From contig NZ_CP047130.1 of NCBI RefSeq assembly GCF_009832865.1, positions 3,782,001 through 3,846,000 on the forward strand: 64,000 bases of DNA. The letters run 5' to 3'. Under the pieces are notes generated by a model that was not told where the DNA came from, ran no database searches, and worked only from the letters and a program-made list of their open reading frames with translations. Shown here piece after piece: positions 50,462-60,781 of this stretch; the stretch's first letter is position 1, and each line of letters opens with the position of its first letter. The DNA comes from Colwellia sp. 20A7 (GTDB lineage: Bacteria; Pseudomonadota; Gammaproteobacteria; Enterobacterales; Alteromonadaceae). Made by a program: the position numbers and the translations under genes.

Positions 50462-53065
50462 TTAATCACAAGAGATATTCACCGCCTCAATCCCCTTCTT
50501 CTTGATAACAACATTCATAAAATCGATCGTCAATTTTGACGCTGTAGATAACGCAAATGGCTGTGTTACTTTCGTCAGATTAGTACCATTTTTTTCAAAA
50601 CACTGTAAACCTATGTTTAAAGTACTCCATTGCTTCACTTTTAATGCCAATAAGGCTTGCGTTATATTAACTTTGCCTCGGCAATCATCACCACAGCCCA
50701 TTGATAAATAGACAGGTTTATTGATTGAAGGTTTAAAACCTTCAGGCAAACGTACAGTTACTTCAAGTACCAAGTCTGATTTTTTATAACGGCTTAAATC
50801 AATAGCGTGATTACTATCAAAAGCAACCTGACCATTTTCTTTGCCATTAAAAATAACACTTCTCGCATCTTCTTGAATATTTCTATCGATACTGCGTAAA
50901 TAAACAGCTTTATTTTCAATAATACTACTCGTCATAACACTTGATGAATCAGAGTCAGTTATAGTCATTTTCCAAGGAGTTTTCATTACATTTTCAAAAA
51001 GAGTAATATTTTGTAAGTTTTTTAAAGATATGGTATTAGTCACAGGTAAGTTATCTGACAATCTATTTTCATCACCATAGCTTAGGCCAAAACCATAAGG
51101 TAGTAAGGGTTGATAGTCTTTATCAAAGCGATTAACACTGGTTTGCTCTGCTGCAGCGGGCCAAGAATATGAAAGTCGGCCGGTAAAATCATAGTTAATA
51201 TCACCATTAGTTTTTGTAAATAAAACATCAGCAACGGCACCCCCTTCAGAGCCAGGTAACCATAGTGCAACAAAGGCGTCAGAGGCGTTGAGCTCGCCAT
51301 TAATCCACATTGGTCGACCGCTAATAAAGAGTGAAATAACCGGAATATTTTTCCCTTTAAGCTTATTTAAAAGGGCTAAATCTTGTTTCACACCTTGTTG
51401 GAATTCTAGATTTTCAATATCACCAACACCTTCTGCATAAGGTTCTTCCCCGAAAACGACAATTGCCACATCAGGCTTTGTATCAAAACTGCCGTCAGCA
51501 CTGAGGGATACTTCGCCCCCGGCTTCAATAACTTTTTGTTCGATACCGGAATAAATAGAACTGCCACCAGGAAAATCTTTATTGACGTTATTAGTGCCCT
51601 GCCAAGTAATTGTCCAGCCACCCGATTGCTTGCCAATATTATCAGCGCCATCACCTGTAACAAGAATATGTTGGTTTGCAGATAACGGTAAGATATTACC
51701 TTTATTTTTAAGTAAAACTAACGACTCTCTTACTGCTTGCTTGGCAATCTCTCTATGTTTAACAGCACCAATTAACTCTGTTTTTCCTGATAATAATCTA
51801 TTAGCAGGGCTTGGTTTATTAAATAAACCGGCTCTAAATTTCACGCGTAAAATTCTACTAACAGCGTCATCAATACGGGCTTGAGCTATCTTTCCGTTTT
51901 TTACTTGTGCAATAATATTGTTATAAAGTGGTTTCCAAGCATTTGTTGGTACCATCAAAATATCTAAACCCGCATTAACGGCTTGCGGACAACTTTCATT
52001 TGAGCAGCCTTTAACTTGCCCATGACCGTTCCAATCACCAACGACAAAACCATCAAAGCCCATTTTACCTTTTAGCACATCGGTTAATAAATATTTATTG
52101 CCATGGATTTTTTTACCATGCCAGCTATTAAAAGAAGCCATCACTGATTGAGCGCCAGCACTTAAACCGCCAACATAACCTTGAGCATGAATATTAAATA
52201 ACATTTGCTCTGATGAAATATTATTTCCTTGGTCATCACCGTCTTCAGTTCCACCATCACCAATAAAGTGTTTTACCGTGCTAATAACACGTTTATCCCC
52301 AAGAAAGTCTTTATTAGCTACTCCTTGTAACCCTTTTACGATTGCCGAGGAATAAGCTTTAACAATCTCGGGATCTTCAGAGTATCCCTCATAGGTTCTC
52401 CCCCAGCGATCATCACGAACAACAGCAACCGTTGGCGCAAAAACCCAATCAATACCAGTAACCATTACTTCAGTTGCTGTAATTTTAGCTATTTTTTCAA
52501 TAAGATCAGGGTTATTTGCTGCTCCTAAACCAATATTATGAGGAAACAAAGTAGCCCCCATAACATTATTATGTCCATGAACAGCATCTGTTCCCCACAT
52601 TGTCGGAATACTACTACCATCCAAACTATCATCGACCGATGCTTGATACATATCTTCTGCTAACTTAACCCAGTCATTAGGCGTTGCATGCTTATCATTA
52701 TTGGGAAAGCCACCGCCACCATTTAAGTAAGAGCCAAAGCCATACTTACGCATATCTTCAACGGTAATATCACGTATTTCTGGTTGGAGCATTTGTGCTA
52801 CTTTTTGCTCAAGTGACATTGAAGCGAGTAGTAAACCGACTTTTTCTTCAATTACTATATTAGGCTTTACAGCTATATCCAACGCTGGCCAAATATCAAT
52901 ATCCGATACTGTTTCTAACTGTAATGAAGACTCTAAAGCTCTCTTTCTTTATGTATAGTTGAGTGCAATTGTTCCTTTATTTTCATTACAACCAACTAGC
53001 ATCGATATTACTACCAAACCAAGCACAGTTATTTTAGCTATTTGTTGTGTTATTAATTTTTTCAT
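50462..53065 (-). pseudogene. GH3 glucan beta-glucosidase lipoprotein with an in-frame stop at codon 39
   Basis: Read from ATG 53065, the first 38 codons give a lipoprotein signal (MKKLITQQIAKITVLG..., lipobox LVGC, Cys26). Codon 39 is TAA (52951-52949), and the same frame then continues to 50462 as an intact GH3 enzyme of the ExoP type. The catalytic part has SLEQKVAQMLQPEIRDI, GTDAVHGHNNV, nucleophile region GFDGFVVGDWNGHG, and a C-terminal beta-sandwich resembling a carbohydrate-binding domain. Without the stop it would be about 867 residues. The enzyme would release glucose from beta-1,4 or 1,3-glucans in the periplasm. With the stop, export is lost unless there is readthrough or a base-call error. 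A TTG at 52882 is the first usable start downstream. The FucP-type gene lies upstream on the same strand. Confidence 0.85.
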
Positions 53066-53130
53066 AGTGCTTATCTCATTTAAATTATGAATATTCTAGT
53101 TACGGTCTATAGGAATAATTTATTGATCAG

Positions 53131-54390
53131 TTATTCCTTGATTTTGCTGCCTGACATTCCATAATAAGCAATAAATAAATAACAAATGATAGGTAATAGA
53201 AATGAAGGCTGTACACCGATATTATCAGCTAAAATCCCTTGAAATAGCGGGATTATTGCACCACCAACAATAGCTAAACATAAAATACCTGAGCCCTGAC
53301 TGGTATGCTTCCCTAACCCTTGAATAGCTAAACTAAAAATAGTTGGGAACATAATTGAATTGCATAGTCCTACTAATAAAATAGCAACCATGGCAAGCGT
53401 ACTAGTTGCAACAACGGCTACTATAATTAACAAAACAGCACAGATCGCATTGAAAACTAACGCTTTACCTGCTGCAATTCTTTGCATTACCGCCGCACCA
53501 ATAAAACGTCCCACCATTGCGCCTCCCCAATAGTACGCAATATACTTTGCAGCTTCAGACTCTTCTAATCCGGCAATTGTTGGATCGGCGAAAAAACTAA
53601 CCAAAAAGCTACCAATTGAAACTTCAGCCCCCACATAAACAAAAATACCTATAGCGCCTAAAACCAAATGGCGATATTGCCAAGCACTGCCTTCATTCTC
53701 GGTAACATTTATTTGCTGTTCATCCTCAACTAACGATAAGTCAGGTAGTTTTAACCAGGTAAAAATAGCAGCCAATGTTAACAGCATAGCCGCTAAAAAA
53801 ACGTAAGGCATTTGAACAGATTCAGCAGAAGCTTGTGGAGATAAAGCCTCTGCCGCTTGATTCAATATTAAGAATGCCCCAAAAAAAGGTGCTACTGTAG
53901 TTCCCAAAGCATTAAAAGCTTGAGTCATAGTCAATCGAGAGGATGCCGTTTTAGCTTCACCTAGCATACTGACATAAGGGTTAGCCGATACTTGTAATAA
54001 TGTAATACCACTAGCGAGTATAAATAAGGCCATTAAAAAAATAGGATAACTGTGCATAGCAGCCGCAGGATAAAAGCATAAACAGCCAATAGCAGCGATC
54101 ACTAACCCAACAACAATGCCCTTTTGATAACCTAGCCTTTTAACGATTGCTCCTGCGGGTAAAGAAACAAGAAAGTAGGCCCCAAAAAAGCAAAACTGTA
54201 TCAACATTGCTTGGCTATAGGTTAATGAAAAAACACCTTTTAGATGAGGTATTAAAATATCATTTAAACATGTAATAAAACCCCACATAAAAAAGAGCGA
54301 TGTAAGAGATGTTAAAGCAAAACGATAATCTGGCTCCTGTTGCGAGTTTATATTTGCCTTTAAACCTGGTGAGCTTGATAGTATTGTCAT
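53131..54390 (-). CDS. FucP/GluP-type sugar:proton symporter
   Basis: A 419-residue major-facilitator carrier of the fucose/glucose-galactose permease group, importing monosaccharides such as glucose. The start is ATG 54390 ([14 protein letters not shown]), backed by GAGAGGAAATT; an upstream in-frame ATG at 54459 would add 23 unlikely residues. Twelve hydrophobic segments are visible, with [20 protein letters not shown] at helix 1 and [12 protein letters not shown] at helix 5, both diagnostic of the group. It is divergent from the GH1 gene across a region with a LacI-type operator, and precedes the GH3 gene on the same strand by 65 bp. Confidence 0.9.
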   Translation of the reverse strand: MTILSSSPGLKANINSQQEPDYRFALTSLTSLFFMWGFITCLNDILIPHLKGVFSLTYSQAMLIQFCFFGAYFLVSLPAGAIVKRLGYQKGIVVGLVIAAIGCLCFYPAAAMHSYPIFLMALFILASGITLLQVSANPYVSMLGEAKTASSRLTMTQAFNALGTTVAPFFGAFLILNQAAEALSPQASAESVQMPYVFLAAMLLTLAAIFTWLKLPDLSLVEDEQQINVTENEGSAWQYRHLVLGAIGIFVYVGAEVSIGSFLVSFFADPTIAGLEESEAAKYIAYYWGGAMVGRFIGAAVMQRIAAGKALVFNAICAVLLIIVAVVATSTLAMVAILLVGLCNSIMFPTIFSLAIQGLGKHTSQGSGILCLAIVGGAIIPLFQGILADNIGVQPSFLLPIICYLFIAYYGMSGSKIKE

Positions 54391-54582
54391 AATTTCCTCT
54401 CGTAAATTTTTCTTATAAGTATTATCACTAAATAACTTAGGATTAGATCCAAACGGCACTTAGCGGTGTTTACGCATATCAATATTTCAAAACGATACTT
54501 TCAATATCAAGCTGTTAAAAACAAATAAACAGAATAATAAATAAAGTGGTTGACCTAGGTTACAGAAACCACTAACCTTAAA

Positions 54583-54596
54583 TGTAAGCGCTTTCA
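54583..54596. promoter_or_regulatory. LacI-type operator between FucP-type and GH1 genes
   Basis: TGTAAGCGCTTTCA, with flanks identical to the site at 45484, centred in the 318-bp divergent promoter region. It can control both directions. Confidence 0.82.
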
Positions 54597-54708
54597 TTTG
54601 TTAATTAGAAACGATTTAAACTATTTTATCAAGTGTTTTAACAGCGTATTTCGTTAAGGGTGAAGACTAGTTACCCGAATAAACTTTACTATGTAGGTAC
54701 AATTTAAA

Positions 54709-56040
54709 ATGACAGCTAAACTCTCTCTTCCCCTTAATTCAGCGATGCTGACAAAAGATTTTATCTATGGTGTGGCGACAGCTTCATTTCAAATAGAAGG
54801 TGGTGCAGATAATCGATTACCCTGCATCTGGGATACTTTTTGTAATACACCCAATAAAGTTATTGATGGCTCTAACGGCTTAATAGCATGTGATCATTTC
54901 AATTTATGGCAACAAGACATTGCGTTAATTGAATCATTGGGCGTTGACGCTTATCGCTTATCTATTTCTTGGCCAAGAGTTATTACAAAGTCAGGAGAAT
55001 TAAACCCAGAGGGCGTTAATTATTATCTAACGATCCTTGATGCCTTAAAAGCTAAAAACATCAAAGCTTTTGTAACGCTATATCACTGGGATCTACCACA
55101 ACATTTAGAAGATGAAGGTGGTTGGTTAAATAGAGAAACCGCTTATAAATTTAGAGATTATGCAGATTTAATCAGCCAAGCTTTTGGTGATCGTGTTTAC
55201 TCTTATGCAACCCTTAATGAACCTTTTTGTAGCTCATTTTTGGGATATGAAATTGGTGTCCATGCGCCAGGTAAAGTAGGTAAAGAGTTTGGTAGAAAAG
55301 CCGCGCATCATTTATTACTTGCTCATGGTTTAGCCATGGCAGTGTTAGCAAAAAACAGCCCTCGTTCGAAAAATGGCATCGTTCTTAACTTTACCCCTTG
55401 CTACCCAGAATCTGACACGGAAGCGGATAAAAAGGCAGCTGAATTTGCAGACGATTATTTTAATCAATGGTATATTAAACCGATATACGATGGTGAATAT
55501 CCAAGCATATTAGCGCAATTACCTACTGAGCATCAGCCAGATATTAAAGACGGTGATATGGCTCTTATTTCTCATCCTACAGACTTTTTAGGCGTTAATT
55601 TTTATACACGCGCTATTTACCGTACTGATGAAAAAGAGCATTTTGTTCAGATAGATCCTCCAGCGCCTAGGACAGATATTGGCTGGGAAATATACCCAAA
55701 AGCCTTAAGTGAATTATTAGTTTTATTAAATGAAAAATATACCTTACCACCTATTTATATTACTGAAAATGGCGCAGCTATTGATGACAAAATAGTTGAA
55801 GGCGTAATCAAGGATACTGATCGGATAGAATATTATCAGCTTCACTTAAATGCTATTAATGACGCGATAGAGCATGGTGTAGATATAAAAGGATATTTTG
55901 CTTGGAGCTTAATGGACAACTTTGAATGGGCTGAAGGCTACTTAAAACGCTTTGGTATTGTTTATGTTGATTACGATAGCCAAGTAAGAACAATTAAAAA
56001 CAGTGGACTGGCATATAAAGCATTAATATCAAATAGATAA
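54709..56040 (+). CDS. GH1 beta-glucosidase
   Basis: A 443-residue family 1 retaining beta-glucosidase. The acid/base is the Glu in TLNEPF (near 171) and the nucleophile the Glu in YITENG (near 351). FIYGVATASFQIEGG opens the barrel and SLMDNFEWAEGYLKRFG is the usual C-terminal aglycone-site segment. There is no signal peptide, so it acts in the cytoplasm on imported cellobiose-like sugars. It is followed after 107 bp by a GPH carrier, likely its supplier. The promoter has a LacI-type operator 113 bp upstream. Confidence 0.96.
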   Translation: MTAKLSLPLNSAMLTKDFIYGVATASFQIEGGADNRLPCIWDTFCNTPNKVIDGSNGLIACDHFNLWQQDIALIESLGVDAYRLSISWPRVITKSGELNPEGVNYYLTILDALKAKNIKAFVTLYHWDLPQHLEDEGGWLNRETAYKFRDYADLISQAFGDRVYSYATLNEPFCSSFLGYEIGVHAPGKVGKEFGRKAAHHLLLAHGLAMAVLAKNSPRSKNGIVLNFTPCYPESDTEADKKAAEFADDYFNQWYIKPIYDGEYPSILAQLPTEHQPDIKDGDMALISHPTDFLGVNFYTRAIYRTDEKEHFVQIDPPAPRTDIGWEIYPKALSELLVLLNEKYTLPPIYITENGAAIDDKIVEGVIKDTDRIEYYQLHLNAINDAIEHGVDIKGYFAWSLMDNFEWAEGYLKRFGIVYVDYDSQVRTIKNSGLAYKALISNR

Positions 56041-56147
56041 AATAAAGGTTTTCGCTAGTTTCCTCAATATTACATTGTAATAACTAGCTTAACTAAATAA
56101 TAAAATGATCAACCCTGAATCCAAAAATAAAAACGATAGGTAATCAG

Positions 56148-57668
56148 ATGACTAAACTCCCCTTTTACGAAAAAGTAGGTTACGCCATGGGCGATGCCGC
56201 TGCTAACTTAGTTTGGCGTGGTGCTCTGGCATACTTAGCCGTTTTTTATACTGATACCTTTGGCCTAACCGCGGCGGCGGCGGCCATGTTATTTTTAGTA
56301 GTACGCCTGTCTGATGGGGTAACCGACATTATTATGGGGATGATCGCCGACAGAACTACGACTCGCTGGGGTAAATTTAGACCTTGGATATTATGGTCAA
56401 CACCCTTATTAGCGTTGTTCATGGTGCTAAGCTTTACCACGCCTGATTTAAGTTATACGGGAAAGCTTGTTTATGCTTATATAACCTACATAGGTTTAAC
56501 CCTTGCTTACACAGTTAATAACGTGCCCTATTCCGCCTTAATGGGAGTAATGACGCCGAGTGATACTGAACGAACTAGCTTATCCGGTTTCCGTTTTGCA
56601 GGTGCATTTGCAGGTGGATTACTTGTAATGGGTTTTCTACCTGATTTAGTCGCCTATTTTGGTGCTGGTAATGATGCTCAAGGTTATCAATATACTATGT
56701 ATCTTTTTGCCATTATTTTAATAATATTAATGGTGACAACATTTGCGACAACTAAAGAGCGAGTAGTACCCAACCTTGATGAGTCAACTAACTTAAAATC
56801 TGAATTAATTGATTTAAGTAAAAACCTCCCTTTTATCATTTTTCCATTATTAGCAATGACGCTATTTTTCTATTACCGTGATATTTATAGTGGTTTATTT
56901 TTTGTTATTGTAATGGGATCCATGTGGTTAGTTATTAAAAAATTACTAAAAAACACGCCAGAAGATTTAAGTGGCACTCAAAGGGATATGGTTGACTTAT
57001 TAACCAACAAACCTTGGCTAATATTACTTGGTATGGGCTTTATAACCATGTTATTTAATGGCATTAAGTATGGCACTATTGCCTATTACTTTAAGTACCA
57101 CGTAGGTAGCGAACTGCTAGCAGGAAAATACTTTGTTGTATTATTACTAGCCTCTATTTTAGGTGCATTATCAACAAGTTATTTAGCGAAAAAATTAGGA
57201 AAACGTAAATTATTTATCATTTCTCTTCTTGTTAGTGGTGTTCTCACTGCCGCTTTTTATTGGGTACCTCAAGGTAACCTTTCTGCTATCTTCATTTTAG
57301 GTGGTACAGCCGAATTTTTCGCGGCGATAATGCCAACATTATATTTTACTATGCTAGGCGATTCAGCCGATTATTCGGAATGGAAAAATGGCCGTCGAGC
57401 TACTGGTCTTATTTATTCTGCTGGCACCTTTGTTCAGAAAACAGGAGGTGGTTTTGCTGGTGCTTTGGTCTTAGTAGTACTTGCTGGTTACGGTTACAAC
57501 GGTATGGATAAGTCAACAATTGAAGCGTCTTTACCGGGTATGCAATTACTGATGAGCTGGATTCCCGCGGCCTTCGCTTTTGCTGGTGCAGCCTTAATGA
57601 TATTTTACCCTCTTTCAAGTAAACAAAATCAACAAATTACTATAGATCTAGCACAAAGGCGCGCTTGA
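56148..57668 (+). CDS. GPH-family sugar:cation symporter, long form
   Basis: A 506-residue carrier with about 12-14 membrane segments (KVGYAMGDAAANLVWRG, RLSDGVTDIIMGMIADRTTT, TRWGKFRPWILW). An additional pair of hydrophobic stretches around 220-265 (LPFIIFPLLAMTLFFYY, GLFFVIVMGSMWLVI) is absent from the GPH gene at 43769. It is downstream of the GH1 gene and likely imports beta-glucosides such as cellobiose. It is followed by a hairpin and then the LacI gene. Confidence 0.92.
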   Translation: MTKLPFYEKVGYAMGDAAANLVWRGALAYLAVFYTDTFGLTAAAAAMLFLVVRLSDGVTDIIMGMIADRTTTRWGKFRPWILWSTPLLALFMVLSFTTPDLSYTGKLVYAYITYIGLTLAYTVNNVPYSALMGVMTPSDTERTSLSGFRFAGAFAGGLLVMGFLPDLVAYFGAGNDAQGYQYTMYLFAIILIILMVTTFATTKERVVPNLDESTNLKSELIDLSKNLPFIIFPLLAMTLFFYYRDIYSGLFFVIVMGSMWLVIKKLLKNTPEDLSGTQRDMVDLLTNKPWLILLGMGFITMLFNGIKYGTIAYYFKYHVGSELLAGKYFVVLLLASILGALSTSYLAKKLGKRKLFIISLLVSGVLTAAFYWVPQGNLSAIFILGGTAEFFAAIMPTLYFTMLGDSADYSEWKNGRRATGLIYSAGTFVQKTGGGFAGALVLVVLAGYGYNGMDKSTIEASLPGMQLLMSWIPAAFAFAGAALMIFYPLSSKQNQQITIDLAQRRA

Positions 57669-57695
57669 ATTTAATCCTTTAAAAGTTACATAAAG

Positions 57696-57725
57696 ATGCA
57701 ATTGAGCTCGATGGCTCAATTGCAT
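57696..57725 (+). terminator. Hairpin after the GPH gene
   Basis: ATGCAATTGAGC and GCTCAATTGCAT form a perfect 12-pair stem with a six-base loop; the T tract is weak. Confidence 0.6.
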
Positions 57726-57820
57726 ATTTATAACACTAGTTTAGATGAACTTTATTATGCTAAAATCCACCTTTTTTCGACGCCATCATCTAATGACTGA
57801 GCTCACATTGTAGGATAATT

Positions 57821-58825
57821 ATGGCGACAATATATGAAGTATCAAGCTTAGCCGGCGTATCATTAGCAACCGTTTCAAGGGTTATTAATAACAACACCCG
57901 AGTTAGTGATAAAACACGTCAAAAAGTAGATGCCGCCATGCTAGAGCTAGGTTATCGACCTAACTCTATTGCTCAATCATTAGCCTCTAATCGCACAAAC
58001 AGTGTGGGCATTTTAGTGTCTGAACTTGATGGTTCGTTTTTTGGCCAAATGATGGCCGGCATTGAATCAGAATTAAGAATGGCCGGTAAACACGTTATTA
58101 TAACCACTGGCCACAGCCAAGCAGATAAAGAAAAAGATGGAATTGATTTTTTAATCTCTCGTAATTGTGATGCACTAATCGTGCATACTGAAGGCTTAAC
58201 GGATGAATACCTAGTCACCCTTGCTAAAGGGAAAACACCTGTATATTTTATGAGTCGAATAATCCCTGAGTTAGCCGGTAACTGTATATATCTTGATAAT
58301 GAATTAGGTGGTTATCTTGCGACACAAGCGATGATTGAAAAGGGACACTCGAACATAGCTTACATTGCTGGCCCTCAATTTAAAGCCGATGCGCACAACA
58401 GATTAGCTGGACATAAAAGAGCACTGTCGCAAAATAATTTGCCTTTCAAAGAAGAATTATATTTTGAAGGCGATTTTACAGAAACAGGCGGCAAAGAAGG
58501 CCTTAAAAATTTTCTCAGTAAAGCATCAACGTTTACTGCATTAGTTTGCGCAAATGATGAAATGGCCTCGGGTGCAATGACTTACGCACGTGAACATAAC
58601 GTTGCATTACCTCAAGACTTATCAATTATCGGTTTTGATAACATCGTTTTTTCTCGTCATATTTACCCAAAACTAACCACCATAGATAACCCTGTGCGAG
58701 AAATGGGTCATATGGCGGCAAAATTAGTACTTAAAAATGTTTATCAACAAAAGGGCTTAACGATAAACCATTCTTTTGAACCTGCGCTTATTGCCCGAGA
58801 TTCAATCGCTAGTATTAATAGCTAA
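57821..58825 (+). CDS. LacI-family transcriptional regulator
   Basis: A 334-residue repressor with an N-terminal helix-turn-helix (TIYEVSSLAGVSLATVSRVI, residues 3-22), a hinge helix (NSIAQSLASNRTNSVG), and a periplasmic-binding-like effector domain. AGGA precedes the ATG. Its position at the end of the sugar locus, and three shared operators with core TGTAAGCGCTT[TA]CA in the locus, make it the likely local regulator. The effector is probably cellobiose or glucose-like, by inference only. I see no such operator in front of its own gene. Confidence 0.9.
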   Translation: MATIYEVSSLAGVSLATVSRVINNNTRVSDKTRQKVDAAMLELGYRPNSIAQSLASNRTNSVGILVSELDGSFFGQMMAGIESELRMAGKHVIITTGHSQADKEKDGIDFLISRNCDALIVHTEGLTDEYLVTLAKGKTPVYFMSRIIPELAGNCIYLDNELGGYLATQAMIEKGHSNIAYIAGPQFKADAHNRLAGHKRALSQNNLPFKEELYFEGDFTETGGKEGLKNFLSKASTFTALVCANDEMASGAMTYAREHNVALPQDLSIIGFDNIVFSRHIYPKLTTIDNPVREMGHMAAKLVLKNVYQQKGLTINHSFEPALIARDSIASINS

Positions 58826-58927
58826 AATTAATAGCTAACACATATTTTTCATCCCCAATAATAACGTTTCTTTTTATAGAAGCGTTTATCTATCCAACCC
58901 CTTCTCTTTCATCCTATAAATTACCCT

Positions 58928-59089
58928 ATACCAATCTCACTCACTATGTGATCATTTCTACTGGTTAAAACAACTAATTACTGCGTTATTTATTTTATAA
59001 TTAGAACAACTAGTTATTAAAATAAATGCCTTGTACTTGGCCATTTTCCCTACGTATAAAGTAGATCACTTAATTAATGAAACTGGTAT
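58928..59089 (+). repeat. MITE-like inverted-repeat element, copy C
   Basis: A 162-bp element from ATACCAATCTCACTCACTAT to GATCACTTAATTAATGAAACTGGTAT (ends only). It is the longest of three copies (others at 9219 and 17324); the central part varies while the ends are shared. It lies between the LacI gene and the zinc island. Confidence 0.75.
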
Positions 59090-59128
59090 TAATAATAATT
59101 TTTTTATAAATAAGTAGCAACCGAAAAG

Positions 59129-59146
59129 GATATGTTATAACATATC
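59129..59146. promoter_or_regulatory. Candidate Zur operator before the zrgA-zur operon
   Basis: GATATGTTATAACATATC is a perfect 18-bp palindrome, 100 bp before zrgA. It contains ATGTTATA and TATAACAT as in the gammaproteobacterial Zur box, but the two halves overlap so the site is shorter than the standard one. Confidence 0.6.
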
Positions 59147-59245
59147 TAATTAAGATTGATTTACGTATTTATTTATTATTGATAAAGATAACTCGGAATT
59201 TTATGTCATATTTTTCAATTGTTTATTTACTCAGAAGTTCAATAT

Positions 59246-59806
59246 ATGAAAAAGAATAACAGAGTAATATTATGCACCACCTTATTTTACTTGCTAGTAC
59301 ACTTAGATGCATTAGCCCGAAATAATGCTCACCTTTCGCCACATGTACATGGCGTATCTGAATTAACGGTTGCTGTTGAAAAGCAATCCATAGAATTAGA
59401 AATAAAATATCCTGCTATCGATATTTTAGGCTTTGAACATAAAGCCAAAACAGCCAAGGATATCGAAATTACCAATGACGTTAAAATAATATTAAGTCAA
59501 CATGAGGAGCTATTTGCGTTTACTAATAGCGAGTGTTTATTAATGGATCAACAGCTTGATATATCAAGCATCCATAATATGAACAATACCGAAGATGAAA
59601 AACATAATAATAAAGAAGTTAAGCATCATGAAGTTATTGCTAGTTATCATTATCATTGTAAAGAAGTACCAACTTTGCTCACCATTACGGTTAATGCATT
59701 TGATCACTTTTCAGCGATTCACCAAATAAACACTCGATGGCTTACAGAAGAGCAACAAGGCTCTGTACTATTATCACCAAAAAACCGCGTTATTAAGCTG
59801 AGATAA
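59246..59806 (+). CDS. zrgA: ZrgA-like zinc-binding periplasmic protein (DUF2796)
   Basis: A 186-residue protein, start at ATG 59246 (MKKNNRVILCTTLFYLLVH); an in-frame start at 59219 would add nine residues. A hydrophobic signal is followed by HVHGVSELTVAVE, the DUF2796 hallmark. A central histidine-rich segment (DEKHNNKEVKHHEVIASYHYH) could bind several zinc ions. In Vibrio, ZrgA delivers zinc to an ABC importer. It is first in an operon with a Zur-type gene two bases downstream, and the ABC genes lie at 63221. Confidence 0.8.
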   Translation: MKKNNRVILCTTLFYLLVHLDALARNNAHLSPHVHGVSELTVAVEKQSIELEIKYPAIDILGFEHKAKTAKDIEITNDVKIILSQHEELFAFTNSECLLMDQQLDISSIHNMNNTEDEKHNNKEVKHHEVIASYHYHCKEVPTLLTITVNAFDHFSAIHQINTRWLTEEQQGSVLLSPKNRVIKLR

Positions 59807-59808
59807 AT

Positions 59809-60270
59809 GTGACTAACGTTAATGCAATAATCACTTATGCAGAAAAGCACTGTAAAAAACATGGCATGTGTTTAACCACTCAACGAAAACAAGTATTGAT
59901 TTCGTTAGCTCAATCAAAAACGGCGCTTACTGTTTATAAAATTATAGCGCTATACAAACAGCTTTTTAATGAAAATATTGCTGCTATGTCGGTCTATCGC
60001 ATTCTTGAATTTTTAGAAAATGAAAAATTTATACATAAATTACAATTAACTAACAAATATATCATTTGCACACATATCGCCACAGACCATGATCACCACA
60101 AATCACAATTTCTAATTTGCAGCATGTGCGATCTAGTCAAAGAAATAAACTTTGAAAAATCGCTCATTTCAAAAATTAAACAGGGTATGAAAACCGCTAA
60201 CTTTGTACTTTCTAACACACAGTTAGAAATACATTGTATTTGCAACACTTGTATCAACAAAATAGCCTAA
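59809..60270 (+). CDS. zur: FUR-family regulator, probably Zur
   Basis: A 153-residue regulator of the Fur superfamily with a GTG start two bases after the zrgA stop. The winged helix holds TVYKIIALYKQLFNENIAAMSVYRILEFLE. Two CxxC pairs, CSMC (about residue 104) and CNTC, form the structural zinc site, and DHDHHKSQFLIC provides regulatory-site ligands. The genes around it are zinc-related, which favours Zur over Fur or PerR. It would repress the two palindrome-bearing promoters when zinc is ample. Confidence 0.85.
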   Translation: MTNVNAIITYAEKHCKKHGMCLTTQRKQVLISLAQSKTALTVYKIIALYKQLFNENIAAMSVYRILEFLENEKFIHKLQLTNKYIICTHIATDHDHHKSQFLICSMCDLVKEINFEKSLISKIKQGMKTANFVLSNTQLEIHCICNTCINKIA

Positions 60271-60288
60271 TAGCTCTAAGGATAAAAA

Positions 60289-60684
60289 ATGAAGATAACG
60301 CAAGCACTCACCGATAAATTCTCGATTGGTTTATCAATGTTATGCGCCATACATTGTATGTTACTGCCGCTTTTATTAGTGGCGCTTCCTAGTTTAGGCG
60401 CCTTGCAATTAGATAATGAAGCGTTTCATATCTGGATGTTAATCGCTGTTATCCCCACCAGTATTTATGCATTAACGCTCGGCTGTAAAAAACACCAACG
60501 TTATCGCCTAATCACTTGGGGTGTGTCTGGTCTTACTTTAATGATTTTGGCGGTTACTTTAGGCCATGAAGTTATCGGTGACAGTGGCGAAAAATTATTA
60601 ACATTGTTCGGAGCTACTTTTGTTGTAATTGCACATATAGGTAACTTCAGACGCTGCCAACAACATAAAAGCTGCTCAAACTAA
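60289..60684 (+). CDS. MerC-domain membrane protein
   Basis: A 131-residue inner-membrane protein with four helices. The MerC-like start FSIGLSMLCAIHCMLLPLL carries a Cys-x-x-His-Cys set at the first helix. MerC was first known as a mercury carrier, but homologues beside Zur and zinc importers are thought to act in metal handling. No other mer genes are here, so mercury resistance is unlikely. It follows zur by 18 bp with AAGGAT before the ATG. Confidence 0.82.
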   Translation: MKITQALTDKFSIGLSMLCAIHCMLLPLLLVALPSLGALQLDNEAFHIWMLIAVIPTSIYALTLGCKKHQRYRLITWGVSGLTLMILAVTLGHEVIGDSGEKLLTLFGATFVVIAHIGNFRRCQQHKSCSN

Positions 60685-60781
60685 ACACCTGAAAGTCATT
60701 TGAAAGGCCACATCCATAACACATAACCCTTTGTTTTTTTTGAAAAACTTAAAGCTATAAGATAAAACAGAATGAACCAGA

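Noticed and set aside
60289..60684. Mercury-resistance operon
   Set aside because: No merA, merT, merP or merR; the gene sits between Zur and other zinc genes.
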